This document shows positions 7,818 through 15,433 of a stretch of DNA of 16,332 nucleotides, in pieces (position 1 is the stretch's first letter; each line of letters begins with the position of its first letter). The notes beneath the pieces are model-generated. The model saw only the letters and a program-made list of their open reading frames with translations, ran no database searches and had not been told where the DNA came from. Location of the stretch: the NCBI GenBank assembly GCA_035713725.1, contig DASTMZ010000009.1, positions 1 through 16,332 of the forward strand. Direction: 5' to 3'. Source of the stretch: DASQPR01 sp035713725. GTDB lineage: Bacteria; Actinomycetota; Actinomycetes; Mycobacteriales; Micromonosporaceae. Both the position numbers and the translations under genes were made by a program.

Positions 7818-9193
7818 GCGGGCAGACGAACTGGACGCCGTACGACGTTCCGCTACTCGCGGGCATCCTGAACGAGGACCTGTCCGGAGCATGGGACCAG
7901 GTCGGCGCATGGTTCAGCGCACAGGCGATGCTCGATGACGCGTCGTCGAAGCTCCAGGACGCCCGCGACGGACTGGCTGTGGTGTGGCCTCCCGAGAAGA
8001 GCCCGACCGCAGCCGTGTTCTTCAGGCTTGTCGACCGTCTCACGGAGAGCATGAAAACGACGTCGTTGGCCTCGAACGCCAACGGGAACGCGCTTTATCA
8101 CGTACTGACCAACCAAGACGCCACGAAGGCCGAGGTGGATCGCCTCCACTCGACATGGTCGACGTACCAGCGACTCGGTGCGGCCGATCAACAGGACATT
8201 CCGGATGCGACCGAGTGGCAGGGCGCGCTCAATCGGCAGGCACAACAGCACATGGCGACCGCCGACGAAGTCATCAACGAATACGCCGCCACCCTTGTGG
8301 TTCCCCAGGTCGTTCCGATGCCGTTCACATCCGACGTTGGAGCCCTCGTGTCTGGGTCAGATGGCGGTCCGCTTCATCCCTCCGCCAGCCCCGCAGACGC
8401 CAACCTCCCGCCGTCTGGCGTCGGCCCGCCCAATGTCACGACCCCTGAACAGGGGACGCCGGTCCTTACAGGCCTCGAAGGCCTACGACTTCCCGCACCG
8501 CAGCCCACTCAAGTTCAGGACTTGACCCAGGCGCAGGCGTTGGCCGAACCTGCAGGACACTCGCGTGAGCCAGAATCCGACGCCACGAACCAGCTTGTCG
8601 AAGCCCGCAACCTCGCAGCGGCCTCAGATCAATCTGCTACAGCTGAACGGCGTGGAACTCAACCGGCCGCGGACGGGGCTCAGGGACGGTTGCGCTCGAT
8701 CAACGACGTGCTGACCCGGCCTGAGAGCAGCGCACGGTCCTCGATCGGCGACACTGTCGTGGGACCGGCGGCCGACCGAACCGAGATTGCTGGGTCTGGG
8801 CTCGGGTTCGTTGGCGCCGCGCCGGGAGCCGCCGCAATTGATGAGACAAGAGGAAATGCTGCGAACCGCCTCCGTCGGCCAAACTCCGCCAGTCGCGTCG
8901 GGTCTGCCGAGAAGTCGCTTGGACTTGGAACGGTGATTGGGCGGGACGGCACAATTCGGCCGGCGCAAACGGCTTCCGAGCACGCGAACGGCCCGGCTGC
9001 TTCGACAATCCCGGTGCCAAGACAGGCTAGGCCAGGGTTCGGGCGCCTCACGGGCGGTGTGGATGGACGGCCTCGGACGACCTTCGCCGACACGATCTGG
9101 GACATGCCTGTTGGAGTGCCGGCAGTGCTCGCAGCGTCGCACGAAACGTCAACACACGACCCCGGACCCGGTGTGATTGGAATTGACCGCTGA
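7814..9193 (+). CDS. PPE/EspB-like type VII secretion protein with long disordered C-terminus
   Basis: This is a 459-residue protein with three parts. Residues about 1-165 look like a helical PPE/EspB-type N-domain, with WPPEKSPTAAVFF at 58-70 at the helical turn where WxG sits in relatives, and ending in ADEVINEYAATLV. Residues about 170-420 are low-complexity, Pro/Ala/Ser/Gln-rich and probably disordered. The last 36 residues turn conserved-looking again: Trp429-Asp, GVPAVL at 434-439, then HDPGPGVIGIDR to the end. I believe similar tails occur on other actinobacterial PPE-like proteins. There is no Sec signal peptide. It is coupled to the WXG-like gene (ATGA) and to the mycosin gene (TGATG, one-base overlap). 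EspB, the known MycP1 substrate, is the model for its fate, but homology to EspB is inferred, not shown. Confidence 0.6.
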   Translation: MSGQTNWTPYDVPLLAGILNEDLSGAWDQVGAWFSAQAMLDDASSKLQDARDGLAVVWPPEKSPTAAVFFRLVDRLTESMKTTSLASNANGNALYHVLTNQDATKAEVDRLHSTWSTYQRLGAADQQDIPDATEWQGALNRQAQQHMATADEVINEYAATLVVPQVVPMPFTSDVGALVSGSDGGPLHPSASPADANLPPSGVGPPNVTTPEQGTPVLTGLEGLRLPAPQPTQVQDLTQAQALAEPAGHSREPESDATNQLVEARNLAAASDQSATAERRGTQPAADGAQGRLRSINDVLTRPESSARSSIGDTVVGPAADRTEIAGSGLGFVGAAPGAAAIDETRGNAANRLRRPNSASRVGSAEKSLGLGTVIGRDGTIRPAQTASEHANGPAASTIPVPRQARPGFGRLTGGVDGRPRTTFADTIWDMPVGVPAVLAASHETSTHDPGPGVIGIDR

Positions 9194-10320
9194 TGCGTCG
9201 GAGTACAACTGTTGCCGCGATTGCGGCCGCAGGATTGGTAGTGCTTCTGTCGCCACCAGTTCAAGCGCACGCTGACTCAATTCGCGATCGTGAGTGGATA
9301 ATCTCAGCGCTCGACCTAACAACCGCGCACCGATACAGCCAAGGTCGCGGCGTCGTTGTTGCTGTGATAGATACGGGAGTCGACGCAACACATCACGATC
9401 TTGCGGGAAACGTTCTCAGCGGTGCGGACTTCTCCGACGGTGACGTGTCAACAGGCAACGGCCACACGGACCTCGTCGGCCACGGGACAGGGGTTGCAGG
9501 TATCATTGCAGGTCACGGCCACGGTCCGCACGACGAAGATGGCGTTCTTGGTGTTGCCCCGCAGGCGAAGATACTTCCCGTCCGAGATGGTCTCGACATC
9601 GGCTTTGGAATAACGCCTGCTGTCAAATGGGCGACTAGCCACGGTGCACAAGTGATATGCATCGCCCAAGGCGACGTGCTCGGTGGGAATTTGCCTGACC
9701 TCGATACGGCGATTGAAGCGGCCGAAGACGCAAACATCGTTGTGGTCGCAGCCGCCGGCAATGTGCCCATTGAGAACCGAGTCGGTCTTCCGGCCGCGCT
9801 CCCCGGAGTCATTGCAGCTGCTGGGACAGACGAAAACGGCAATCATGCCCTCGTGTCCGTGACGGGATCGCAAGTCGTGATAGCTGCACCGGCAACCGAC
9901 GTAGTCCAACCGTTCCCCAATCACAGGTACGCGGTTGGCACTGGCACAAGTGTCAGCGCGGCCGTCATAGCGGGCGCGGCTGCTCTGATTCGCTCGCGGT
10001 TCCCGAAGTTGTCGGCAAAAGAAGTAGTTGATCGATTGACCGCAACTGCGATCGACAAGGGTCCTCCGGGCCGTGACTTCGAGTACGGCTACGGTCTAGT
10101 CAACATTGTCGGTGCACTCACCGCAACGATCCCATCGAGTGGCGTGAGCCCATCGGCGCCTCGCACTGTCGCGAGTACGAGTCCGAAGACGTCCGCTCGA
10201 CACTCCGTCGCACCTCATGCAGGCGACCATAAGACCGCTGCCGAGGTAGGCGTTGTCGCAGCGATCTTTGTAGTCGGTGTCGCCTTAGCCTGGGTGTTGA
10301 AGCATCGTCACAACCGCTGA
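9193..10320 (+). CDS. Mycosin-type subtilisin-like serine protease (MycP-like)
   Basis: This is a 375-residue membrane-anchored S8 peptidase. Mycosins are the processing proteases and structural partners of ESX secretion systems, acting on the outer face of the cytoplasmic membrane. A Sec signal peptide covers about 1-28 (VAAIAAAGLVVLLSPPVQAHA). The catalytic triad is complete: Asp60 (VAVIDTGVD), His97 (GHGTGVAGIIAG) and Ser253 (GTGTSVSAAVIAGAAALIRS), with Asn190 (AAAGN) for the oxyanion hole. After a Ser/Pro linker (about 311-345) there is a single C-terminal membrane helix at 351-369 followed by a basic HRHNR tail. Oddities are a single cysteine (156), where characterised mycosins carry disulfide cysteines, and VICIAQGD where most S8 enzymes have a VINMSLG-like segment. 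Codons end in A or T much more often than in sigA. The start overlaps the upstream stop (TGATG). Confidence 0.9.
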   Translation: MRRSTTVAAIAAAGLVVLLSPPVQAHADSIRDREWIISALDLTTAHRYSQGRGVVVAVIDTGVDATHHDLAGNVLSGADFSDGDVSTGNGHTDLVGHGTGVAGIIAGHGHGPHDEDGVLGVAPQAKILPVRDGLDIGFGITPAVKWATSHGAQVICIAQGDVLGGNLPDLDTAIEAAEDANIVVVAAAGNVPIENRVGLPAALPGVIAAAGTDENGNHALVSVTGSQVVIAAPATDVVQPFPNHRYAVGTGTSVSAAVIAGAAALIRSRFPKLSAKEVVDRLTATAIDKGPPGRDFEYGYGLVNIVGALTATIPSSGVSPSAPRTVASTSPKTSARHSVAPHAGDHKTAAEVGVVAAIFVVGVALAWVLKHRHNR

Positions 10321-10376
10321 ACCAATCGCTCTGGACCGACGTTCATCCGGGAGCCGGTTCGAGCAAGATGACATGA

Positions 10377-10395
10377 GTATCCCCCGCGCGGATAC
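10377..10395. terminator. Small hairpin after the mycosin gene
   Basis: GTATCC (10377-10382) and GGATAC (10390-10395) form a 6-bp stem with a 7-nt C/G-rich loop, 57 bases past the mycosin stop. There is no T-run. It is a weak candidate for the operon's terminator. Confidence 0.3.
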
Positions 10396-10495
10396 ACGGC
10401 CGCCTGGGTCGATATGCGCGTAAGTCGCCGCTAGATGATATGGATCTCCACACGGTTCGGCCGGAGTGCTTGTCCACCAAAGCCCATTCCACTTA

Positions 10496-10507
10496 GATGT
10501 ATACATC
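10496..10507. promoter_or_regulatory. Perfect 12-bp palindrome, putative operator upstream of the amine oxidase
   Basis: GATGTATACATC is fully self-complementary and lies eight bases upstream of the putative -35 box at 10516. The TGTATACA core resembles sites of dimeric helix-turn-helix regulators such as the GntR group. No regulator gene is in the window. Confidence 0.45.
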
Positions 10508-10515
10508 CCTCAATG

Positions 10516-10544
10516 TTGTGGAGGATGAGACGCCGGGTTATACC
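10516..10544 (+). promoter_or_regulatory. Putative sigma-70 promoter of the amine oxidase gene
   Basis: A TTGTGG -35 box at 10516-10521 and a TATACC -10 box at 10539-10544 are spaced by exactly 17 bases. The -10 lies within the inverted repeat CCGGGT-tat-ACCCGG (10533-10547), so a protein bound there would block RNA polymerase. The transcript would have a leader of about 130 nt before the ATG at 10685. Confidence 0.45.
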
Positions 10545-10547
10545 CGG
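10533..10547. promoter_or_regulatory. Inverted repeat overlapping the -10 box, putative repressor site
   Basis: CCGGGT (10533-10538) and ACCCGG (10542-10547) are separated by TAT and enclose most of the proposed -10 hexamer. This could be an operator or a small RNA hairpin. The operator reading follows from the promoter placement. Confidence 0.4.
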
Positions 10548-10684
10548 TGGTCGGGCGCGTTCCCGGGGACGGCCGATAGACGCGGACCGTGGCGTGCGGT
10601 ACACGGCGGACCTTGGCGTTGGATTGGCAGGCCCTGGGGACACCTCAGCTCGTAGGTGTTCACGGCGTTGGAAGCGAGCATTTC

Positions 10685-12628
10685 ATGACGGAGTCACAGA
10701 CTGTGTCGCCCGGGCCGACGGGCGTCGTCCAGCATCCCCTAGCCCGGCTAACTGCAGCCGAGATCGATCTCGCACGAGATCTGTGCGACAGAGCGGGCCT
10801 GGTTTCACACACAACTCGTTTCGCATACATGGGTTTGGACGAGCCGCCGCGGGAACAGGTGGAGCAATGGTCCGCCGACGGCCCCGATCGGCGTAGGGTG
10901 CGGGCGTTCATGCTTGACCTCGCCACAGGGCGCAGCCGCGACGTCCTCATATCACTCGCTGAACGCGCAGTCGTCGCCGTCAAGGATCTGGACCCCACCC
11001 GCGACGGCCAGCCGCCGATCATCGCCGAGGAGTTCGAGCTCGTCGATGAGATCGTTAAGGCGGACCATGGCTGGCGTGCAGCTATGGCGGCGCGCGGTAT
11101 ATCAGACATGTCGTTGGTTCGACCGTGCCCGCTGTCCGCAGGCTCGTTCGGCTTCGATGGCGAACAGGGCCGGCGGATGCTGCGTGTACTGTCTTTTCTT
11201 TCGCATCGCGACGAGGACCACTGTTGGGCGCATCCGATCGACGGCGTTGTCGCGTACGTCGATCTGACCGAGAAGCGCGTGCTACAGCTAGTCGACCACG
11301 CGCAGCTCCCCATTCCGCAGGAAGAGGGCAACTTTGACGACCCAACCTACGTGGGTCCTCAGCGAACCACGCTGAAGCGTATCGAGATCACGCAGCCCGA
11401 CGGGGTCAGCTTCCGCGTTGAAGGCGACGTAGTCCTCTGGGAGGGCTGGTCATTCCGGCTTGGATTCGACCAACGCGAGGGTCTGATCTTGTACCAGCTG
11501 TCGTTGCAGGATCGTCCTGTCATCTATCGCGCGTCCATTTCGGAGATGGTCGTTCCGTACGCAGATCCAAGTCCTGTGCGATTCTGGCAGAACTACTTTG
11601 ACGCCGGCGAGTACAAACTCGGCGAACAGGTCAACGAACTCAGCCGTGGTTGTGACTGCCTTGGAGAGATTCACTACTTCGACGCCGTTCTTCCCGATCA
11701 GCTGGGGCATCCCGACGTTCGGTCCAACGCAATCTGCCTGCACGAAGAAGACTACGGGGTGCTTTGGAAACACACCGACCTCTTCACCGGATCTCGGGAG
11801 ACTCGGCGACAGCGTCGTCTTGTTGTGTCGTTTTTCGTCACAGTCGGGAACTACGACTACGGGTTCTACTGGTACCTATACCTTGACGGGACGATCGAGC
11901 TCGAGTGCAAGGCGACAGGGGTCCTGTTCGCCTCCAGCTACCAACGTGAAAGTCGATTCGCCAACGAGGTTGCACCTGGTCTGGGCGCGCCATTTCACCA
12001 ACACCTGTTTTCCGTACGGCTCGACATGGAAGTCGACGGACCGCTCAACGCCGTAGACGAGGTGGAACTTGTAGCGGTTCCGACCTCAGCTGGGAACCAA
12101 CACGGCGGAGCATTTGCCAGGGCGCGAAGCCGCCTTCATACGGAGTCCCAAGCAGCGCGGCTGGCCAACCCTCTGACCGGACGACAGTGGCTTATAAGCA
12201 GCTCTACCCGCGTGAATCGACTTGGCCAGCCCACGGCGTACGCACTCGTGCCCGAGGGCCAGCCAGTGCTCGCCGCAGATGCATCGTCCTCGATCGCAGA
12301 GCGGGCGGCGTTCGCAACGAAGCATCTGTGGGTGACTGCTTACGACCCTAATGAGCGATACTCGGCGGGCGACTTTCCGAATCAGCATCCGGGCAACGCT
12401 GGACTTCCGACCTACGCGGCACGTGGCCGGAACATCGACGGGACGACCGTTGTCATCTGGCACACCATGGGCATGACGCATTTCCCACGACCGGAAGACT
12501 GGCCCGTCATGCCCGTTGACCGCTGCGGATTCACGCTCAGACCGGTTGGGTTCTTTGATCGCAACCCGGCCCTCGATGTGCCGGCTGAGCCTCATTATTG
12601 TGCAACAACTGCCGACAGCGACACCTAG
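10685..12628 (+). CDS. Copper-containing primary amine oxidase
   Basis: This enzyme oxidises primary amines to aldehydes with release of ammonia and hydrogen peroxide, using copper and the self-made cofactor topaquinone. From the ATG at 10685 it is 647 residues, close to Arthrobacter phenylethylamine oxidase (AGAO, 638). All key residues are seen: the cofactor precursor Tyr390 in GNYDYGF, catalytic-base Asp306 in NYFDAGEY (84 residues before the Tyr, as in AGAO), copper ligands His438 and His440 in PFHQHLFS, and His593 in IWHTMGMTHFPRPEDWPVMP. Cys325 and Cys351 match the AGAO disulfide spacing. No signal peptide is seen, so it probably works in the cytoplasm. The substrate (phenylethylamine, tyramine, histamine or another) cannot be read from sequence. 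The start has only a weak GGAAG-type ribosome site, and the open frame reaches back to 10589. It converges on a permease gene. Confidence 0.93.
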   Translation: MTESQTVSPGPTGVVQHPLARLTAAEIDLARDLCDRAGLVSHTTRFAYMGLDEPPREQVEQWSADGPDRRRVRAFMLDLATGRSRDVLISLAERAVVAVKDLDPTRDGQPPIIAEEFELVDEIVKADHGWRAAMAARGISDMSLVRPCPLSAGSFGFDGEQGRRMLRVLSFLSHRDEDHCWAHPIDGVVAYVDLTEKRVLQLVDHAQLPIPQEEGNFDDPTYVGPQRTTLKRIEITQPDGVSFRVEGDVVLWEGWSFRLGFDQREGLILYQLSLQDRPVIYRASISEMVVPYADPSPVRFWQNYFDAGEYKLGEQVNELSRGCDCLGEIHYFDAVLPDQLGHPDVRSNAICLHEEDYGVLWKHTDLFTGSRETRRQRRLVVSFFVTVGNYDYGFYWYLYLDGTIELECKATGVLFASSYQRESRFANEVAPGLGAPFHQHLFSVRLDMEVDGPLNAVDEVELVAVPTSAGNQHGGAFARARSRLHTESQAARLANPLTGRQWLISSSTRVNRLGQPTAYALVPEGQPVLAADASSSIAERAAFATKHLWVTAYDPNERYSAGDFPNQHPGNAGLPTYAARGRNIDGTTVVIWHTMGMTHFPRPEDWPVMPVDRCGFTLRPVGFFDRNPALDVPAEPHYCATTADSDT

Positions 12629-12640
12629 AAGCAGCGGCAT

Positions 12641-12665
12641 CCGCTCGGAGGCTCGCTCCGAGCGG
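12641..12665. terminator. Bidirectional hairpin terminator between amine oxidase and permease
   Basis: A perfect 9-bp stem, CCGCTCGGA (12641-12649) and TCCGAGCGG (12657-12665), has a 7-nt loop. It lies in the 67-bp gap between the two convergent stop codons and could serve both genes. Confidence 0.75.
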
Positions 12666-12695
12666 TCGGTGCGAGCCCCGAGTGGACGCTTCTGG

Positions 12696-14270
12696 CTAGT
12701 AGGTGTCGCCACCAAGCAATTGTTCAGAAGGGCCGCCCCGGCCAATGGCGTCATAGACGTCAGGTTTGCTTGACCTGAGCGTCAATCCCCACAGCACACC
12801 GACCAATGCGGCGCCGACCACTATGCCAGGCAGAATGTACTGAAGGTTTGATCCCTTTTCTGTCCCTAGCAATGCGTTCGCATTGGCTGCCGTTACGTAC
12901 GTAACACCTGCGAGGCAGATCGCGGCTAGCGTCGGCGCGATCGTCCGTTGCCAGACGTTTTCACCGCTTCCTCGCCTATTCAGGAACACGCCGTTCGCGA
13001 CAGCCGTGCCGAGCATCAACAGCAGCACACCGAGTGCGGCCAGGTAGCTAAACCAGGTGAAGAGTGAGGCCACGGGATCCTGGTGCTTTAAGGAGAACAC
13101 GACAATCACGACGACCGCACAGATCGTCTGGCTGAGTGATCCGACGAAAGGCGACTTTGTCGTCGCCGACGTGTGCGCCATGAAGCGAGGAAGTACACGC
13201 TCACGGCCGGCCGCAAAGACATACCTTGCCACCGTATTATGGAACGACAGCAGCGCAGCAAATACGCTAGTCATGAGAAGCACGTTCGCGATGTCGCCAA
13301 CGGTCGTCCCATAGTGCTGGGTTATGAGACCAAAAATGACACCAGGGCCTTGCTGCTGCGTTGCACCGACGACCTGGGTTGCCCCGACGCCGACGCTGAG
13401 CGCCCACGCCGACACGGTGTACAGAACGCCGGTGATTACAACCGTCGCGGCCAGTGAACGACCGACGGTACGACGCGGGTCCTTAGCCTCCTCTGCATAG
13501 TCACCCGCGGACTCAAAGCCGATGTACGCGGCGATGGTGAAGGCGAACACACCGCCGATTCCCGAAATGAACAGGTTGTGCGGGTTAAGGCCCGCGATGC
13601 TCACAGACCCGCCGGCGGGGTGAACGAACCCGGCCGCATCGAACAGCACGACAGCGATGACCTCGGCGACGAGCAATACAGCTAGCAGCTTCGCGTTGAG
13701 GTCGACCTTCAATAGGCCGAGAACAGCCACAACTGCCATTGCTATGAACGCGTACGCGACCCATGACCAGGAGACTCCGGCCTTGGGGTTGATGAACTGC
13801 GCCGCTACTGCGCCGAACAGTCCATAAAGCCCGATCTGTATCGCGTTGTACGAGACTAGCGCCACGAAGGACGCCGCGGTGCCCCATGCTCCGCCGAGGC
13901 CCTGGCTGATGTACGCGTAGAACACCCCAGCGTTTACTACGTGCCGGCTCATGGCAGCGTAGCCGACCGCAAACAGGCCAAGTACGACCGCGATGATTGG
14001 GAACGCAAGCGGCACACCAATCACACCGGTCACGGCGAACGTTGTCGTCACACCGCCGGCCAGCACGGTCATCGGCGCAGACGCGGACACTGTGAAGAAG
14101 ATCAGGGAACCGACGCCAAGGCGCCCGCGACCGAGGGCGTTAGCACCGAATCCGGATTCAGTACTCGACGCTGGTGGAGGGGCCATCGCGCGGCCTGCCT
14201 GCCGCGGTGGACCGTAGATGCTTTCACGCGACGGGGATAAGCCCTGCTGATACTCCGGTTGCATGGACAT
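12696..14270 (-). CDS. APC-superfamily amino acid/amine permease
   Basis: This is a 524-residue multi-spanning inner-membrane transporter of the amino acid-polyamine-organocation superfamily, probably a proton-coupled importer. A soluble Pro/Gly-rich N-terminus of about 45 residues precedes about 12 hydrophobic segments. The first carries the unwound-helix motif SASAPMTVLAGG (62-73), typical of substrate-binding TM1 in this family. NAGVFYAYISQGLGG (113-127) and the TM6-like FTIAAYIGFESAGDYAEEAK with its following DPRRTVGRS loop are also family hallmarks. The substrate is not determined. Because the gene faces a copper amine oxidase, an amine or aromatic amino acid is a reasonable guess. The ATG at 14270 has a weak AGGCGG site; Met3 is an alternative start. 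A -35/-10 pair (TTGAAC, 18 bases, TAGGAT) lies upstream at a fitting distance. Confidence 0.9.
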   Translation of the reverse strand: MSMQPEYQQGLSPSRESIYGPPRQAGRAMAPPPASSTESGFGANALGRGRLGVGSLIFFTVSASAPMTVLAGGVTTTFAVTGVIGVPLAFPIIAVVLGLFAVGYAAMSRHVVNAGVFYAYISQGLGGAWGTAASFVALVSYNAIQIGLYGLFGAVAAQFINPKAGVSWSWVAYAFIAMAVVAVLGLLKVDLNAKLLAVLLVAEVIAVVLFDAAGFVHPAGGSVSIAGLNPHNLFISGIGGVFAFTIAAYIGFESAGDYAEEAKDPRRTVGRSLAATVVITGVLYTVSAWALSVGVGATQVVGATQQQGPGVIFGLITQHYGTTVGDIANVLLMTSVFAALLSFHNTVARYVFAAGRERVLPRFMAHTSATTKSPFVGSLSQTICAVVVIVVFSLKHQDPVASLFTWFSYLAALGVLLLMLGTAVANGVFLNRRGSGENVWQRTIAPTLAAICLAGVTYVTAANANALLGTEKGSNLQYILPGIVVGAALVGVLWGLTLRSSKPDVYDAIGRGGPSEQLLGGDTY

Positions 14271-14303
14271 GATCCGCCTAACTGAGGGGGGCGATGACAG
14301 TGC

Positions 14304-14333
14304 ATCCTAAGGCGCTTGATAGTCATTGTTCAA
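14304..14333 (-). promoter_or_regulatory. Putative sigma-70 promoter of the permease gene
   Basis: Read on the minus strand, TTGAAC (14328-14333) and TAGGAT (14304-14309) are separated by 18 bases. Transcription would start near 14297, giving a leader of about 27 nt to the ATG at 14270. Confidence 0.55.
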
Positions 14334-14343
14334 TACATACAAC
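14316..14343 (+). promoter_or_regulatory. Putative promoter of the GPP34 gene, overlapping the permease promoter
   Basis: TTGATA (14316-14321) and TACAAC (14338-14343) are separated by 16 bases on the plus strand. The two boxes interlock with the divergent permease promoter, so polymerases at the two would compete. The leader to the GTG at 14451 would be about 100 nt. Confidence 0.4.
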
Positions 14344-14450
14344 TCTCGATGTGACACGTAAGTGGTGCTGTCTAAGGGACTGCTTGCGAGGGTTCGGTCA
14401 GCTTCGATACGTTCCCGGGTGAGTCACCACCCGATCAAGAGGCGGACCAC

Positions 14451-15134
14451 GTGGCGCATCAATACGGCAACCCGCCATGGGCGGTCGCGCCCGCACCCGG
14501 GTTATCCATTGTCGACAGGGTGTTTCTGCTGACGCATGACACGAATAGCGGAAAGGCACAGATCGCGCTCGACCTGATCGGCGTCGGTCTGGCGGGCGCT
14601 GCCCTGTTAGAGCTCACAATGAGTTCGTCGGTCACGGTGAAGCACAGCACCGAGATCGTCCGAGTCACTCAATACCAGCATCATGACGAGGCAGCACAGT
14701 ACGTGCTAACGCGCATCTACGAGAGCGAACCGACGCTCTACGCGACATCAGACTGGATCACAGTGCTCCGGAATGAGTTGTACCTCGGGGTTGCCGGGAC
14801 CCTCGTCAAGAGAGGGCTCATCGATGAACACCGGTCCTCCTTGCGTGGGGCTCGCTACATTCCGAGGCGAAGGGACGCTGCGGAGGAGTCGCTTGCTTGG
14901 GTTTATGGACTCCTGCAGTCACCGCGCAGGGCCGCAGATGCTGGCGAACGGGCGGTATTGCTCGCTTGCCTTGCGGGAGCGCTGGGCGTCGCAGCAACCA
15001 TCACCGCGCTGCCAGCGTCAGAGATCGCGTCGAGTCTCCCAACGCTCGTGGGCCGGTGCAACGTGCAGGACGCCCTCATCGTCAAGGAGGTGCAACGCGC
15101 CGCGACGAAGTTGGCTGTCACTCCCCGGCGCTGA
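14451..15134 (+). CDS. GPP34 (GOLPH3/Vps74-like) family protein
   Basis: This is a 227-residue protein of the GPP34 family (PF05719). In eukaryotes these bind phosphatidylinositol-4-phosphate and sort Golgi glycosyltransferases. Actinobacterial members are frequent but of unknown role. The start of the domain is clear: SIVDRVFLLTHDTNSGKAQI at about 19-38, then a hydrophobic LIGVGLAGAALLELTMSSSV segment. A middle helical region follows (TLYATSDWITVLRNELYLGV), with LVKRGLIDEHR, and a C-terminal hydrophobic pair of helices including RAVLLACLAGALGVAATI. The GTG at 14451 has only a weak AGAGGCGG upstream. An N-terminal stretch of about 18 residues precedes the domain. It is transcribed divergently from the permease. 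No functional link to its neighbours is evident. Confidence 0.85.
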   Translation: MAHQYGNPPWAVAPAPGLSIVDRVFLLTHDTNSGKAQIALDLIGVGLAGAALLELTMSSSVTVKHSTEIVRVTQYQHHDEAAQYVLTRIYESEPTLYATSDWITVLRNELYLGVAGTLVKRGLIDEHRSSLRGARYIPRRRDAAEESLAWVYGLLQSPRRAADAGERAVLLACLAGALGVAATITALPASEIASSLPTLVGRCNVQDALIVKEVQRAATKLAVTPRR

Positions 15135-15409
15135 GCTCTGCATAGATAGCCTTCGACATTCGGTCGGTGCGCGGATGTCGGGACGACGGCTCGTTGAAAC
15201 TTCCGTCGCCTTGGGCGCGGAGCTCGTGTTCGTGGTGAGCGGCGCCTAGTTGACCTCCCTCTGCCAGTCGCGCAGACAGGGCGCTAACACGCAGCTTTGG
15301 AAAGCCGACGTTCGGCTTGACGCGAGACGCTGCGGAGTTGAGGTGCTACGCCTTTCGAGCTGCGACGCTGCCTGGTCTTGATGCACATGACGGCGACGTG
15401 AGCTAGCGT
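15135..15409. other. Gene-free stretch after the GPP34 gene
   Basis: No convincing coding frame is seen on either strand. A 7-bp hairpin, AAGCCGA-cgt-TCGGCTT, lies at 15302-15318 and may end the GPP34 transcript. Confidence 0.4.
15302..15318. terminator. Small hairpin downstream of GPP34
   Basis: A perfect 7-bp stem with a 3-nt loop lies 168 bases past the GPP34 stop. There is no T-run. Its assignment as a terminator is tentative. Confidence 0.35.
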
Positions 15410-15415
15410 TAATCT
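15387..15415 (+). promoter_or_regulatory. Putative promoter before the small genes at 15.4-16.0 kb
   Basis: ATGACG (15387-15392) and TAATCT (15410-15415) are spaced by 17 bases. The -10 box overlaps the first copy of an 8-bp direct repeat, ATCTACAT, at 15412-15419 and 15420-15427, in an AT-rich patch that stands out from its surroundings. Confidence 0.35.
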
Positions 15416-15433
15416 ACATATCTACATCTATCG

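Noticed and set aside
7164..7910. 248-codon open frame on the minus strand across the WXG-like gene
   Set aside because: It is antisense to a gene with a ribosome site and translational coupling, and its residue make-up is typical of a shadow frame.
10377..10547. The cluster of short palindromes considered as a CRISPR or integron-type repeat array
   Set aside because: The repeats differ in sequence and length and have no regular spacing.
12086..12754. 222-codon minus-strand open frame overlapping the amine oxidase 3' end
   Set aside because: It lies antisense to the conserved copper-site region of the oxidase and shows no recognisable features.
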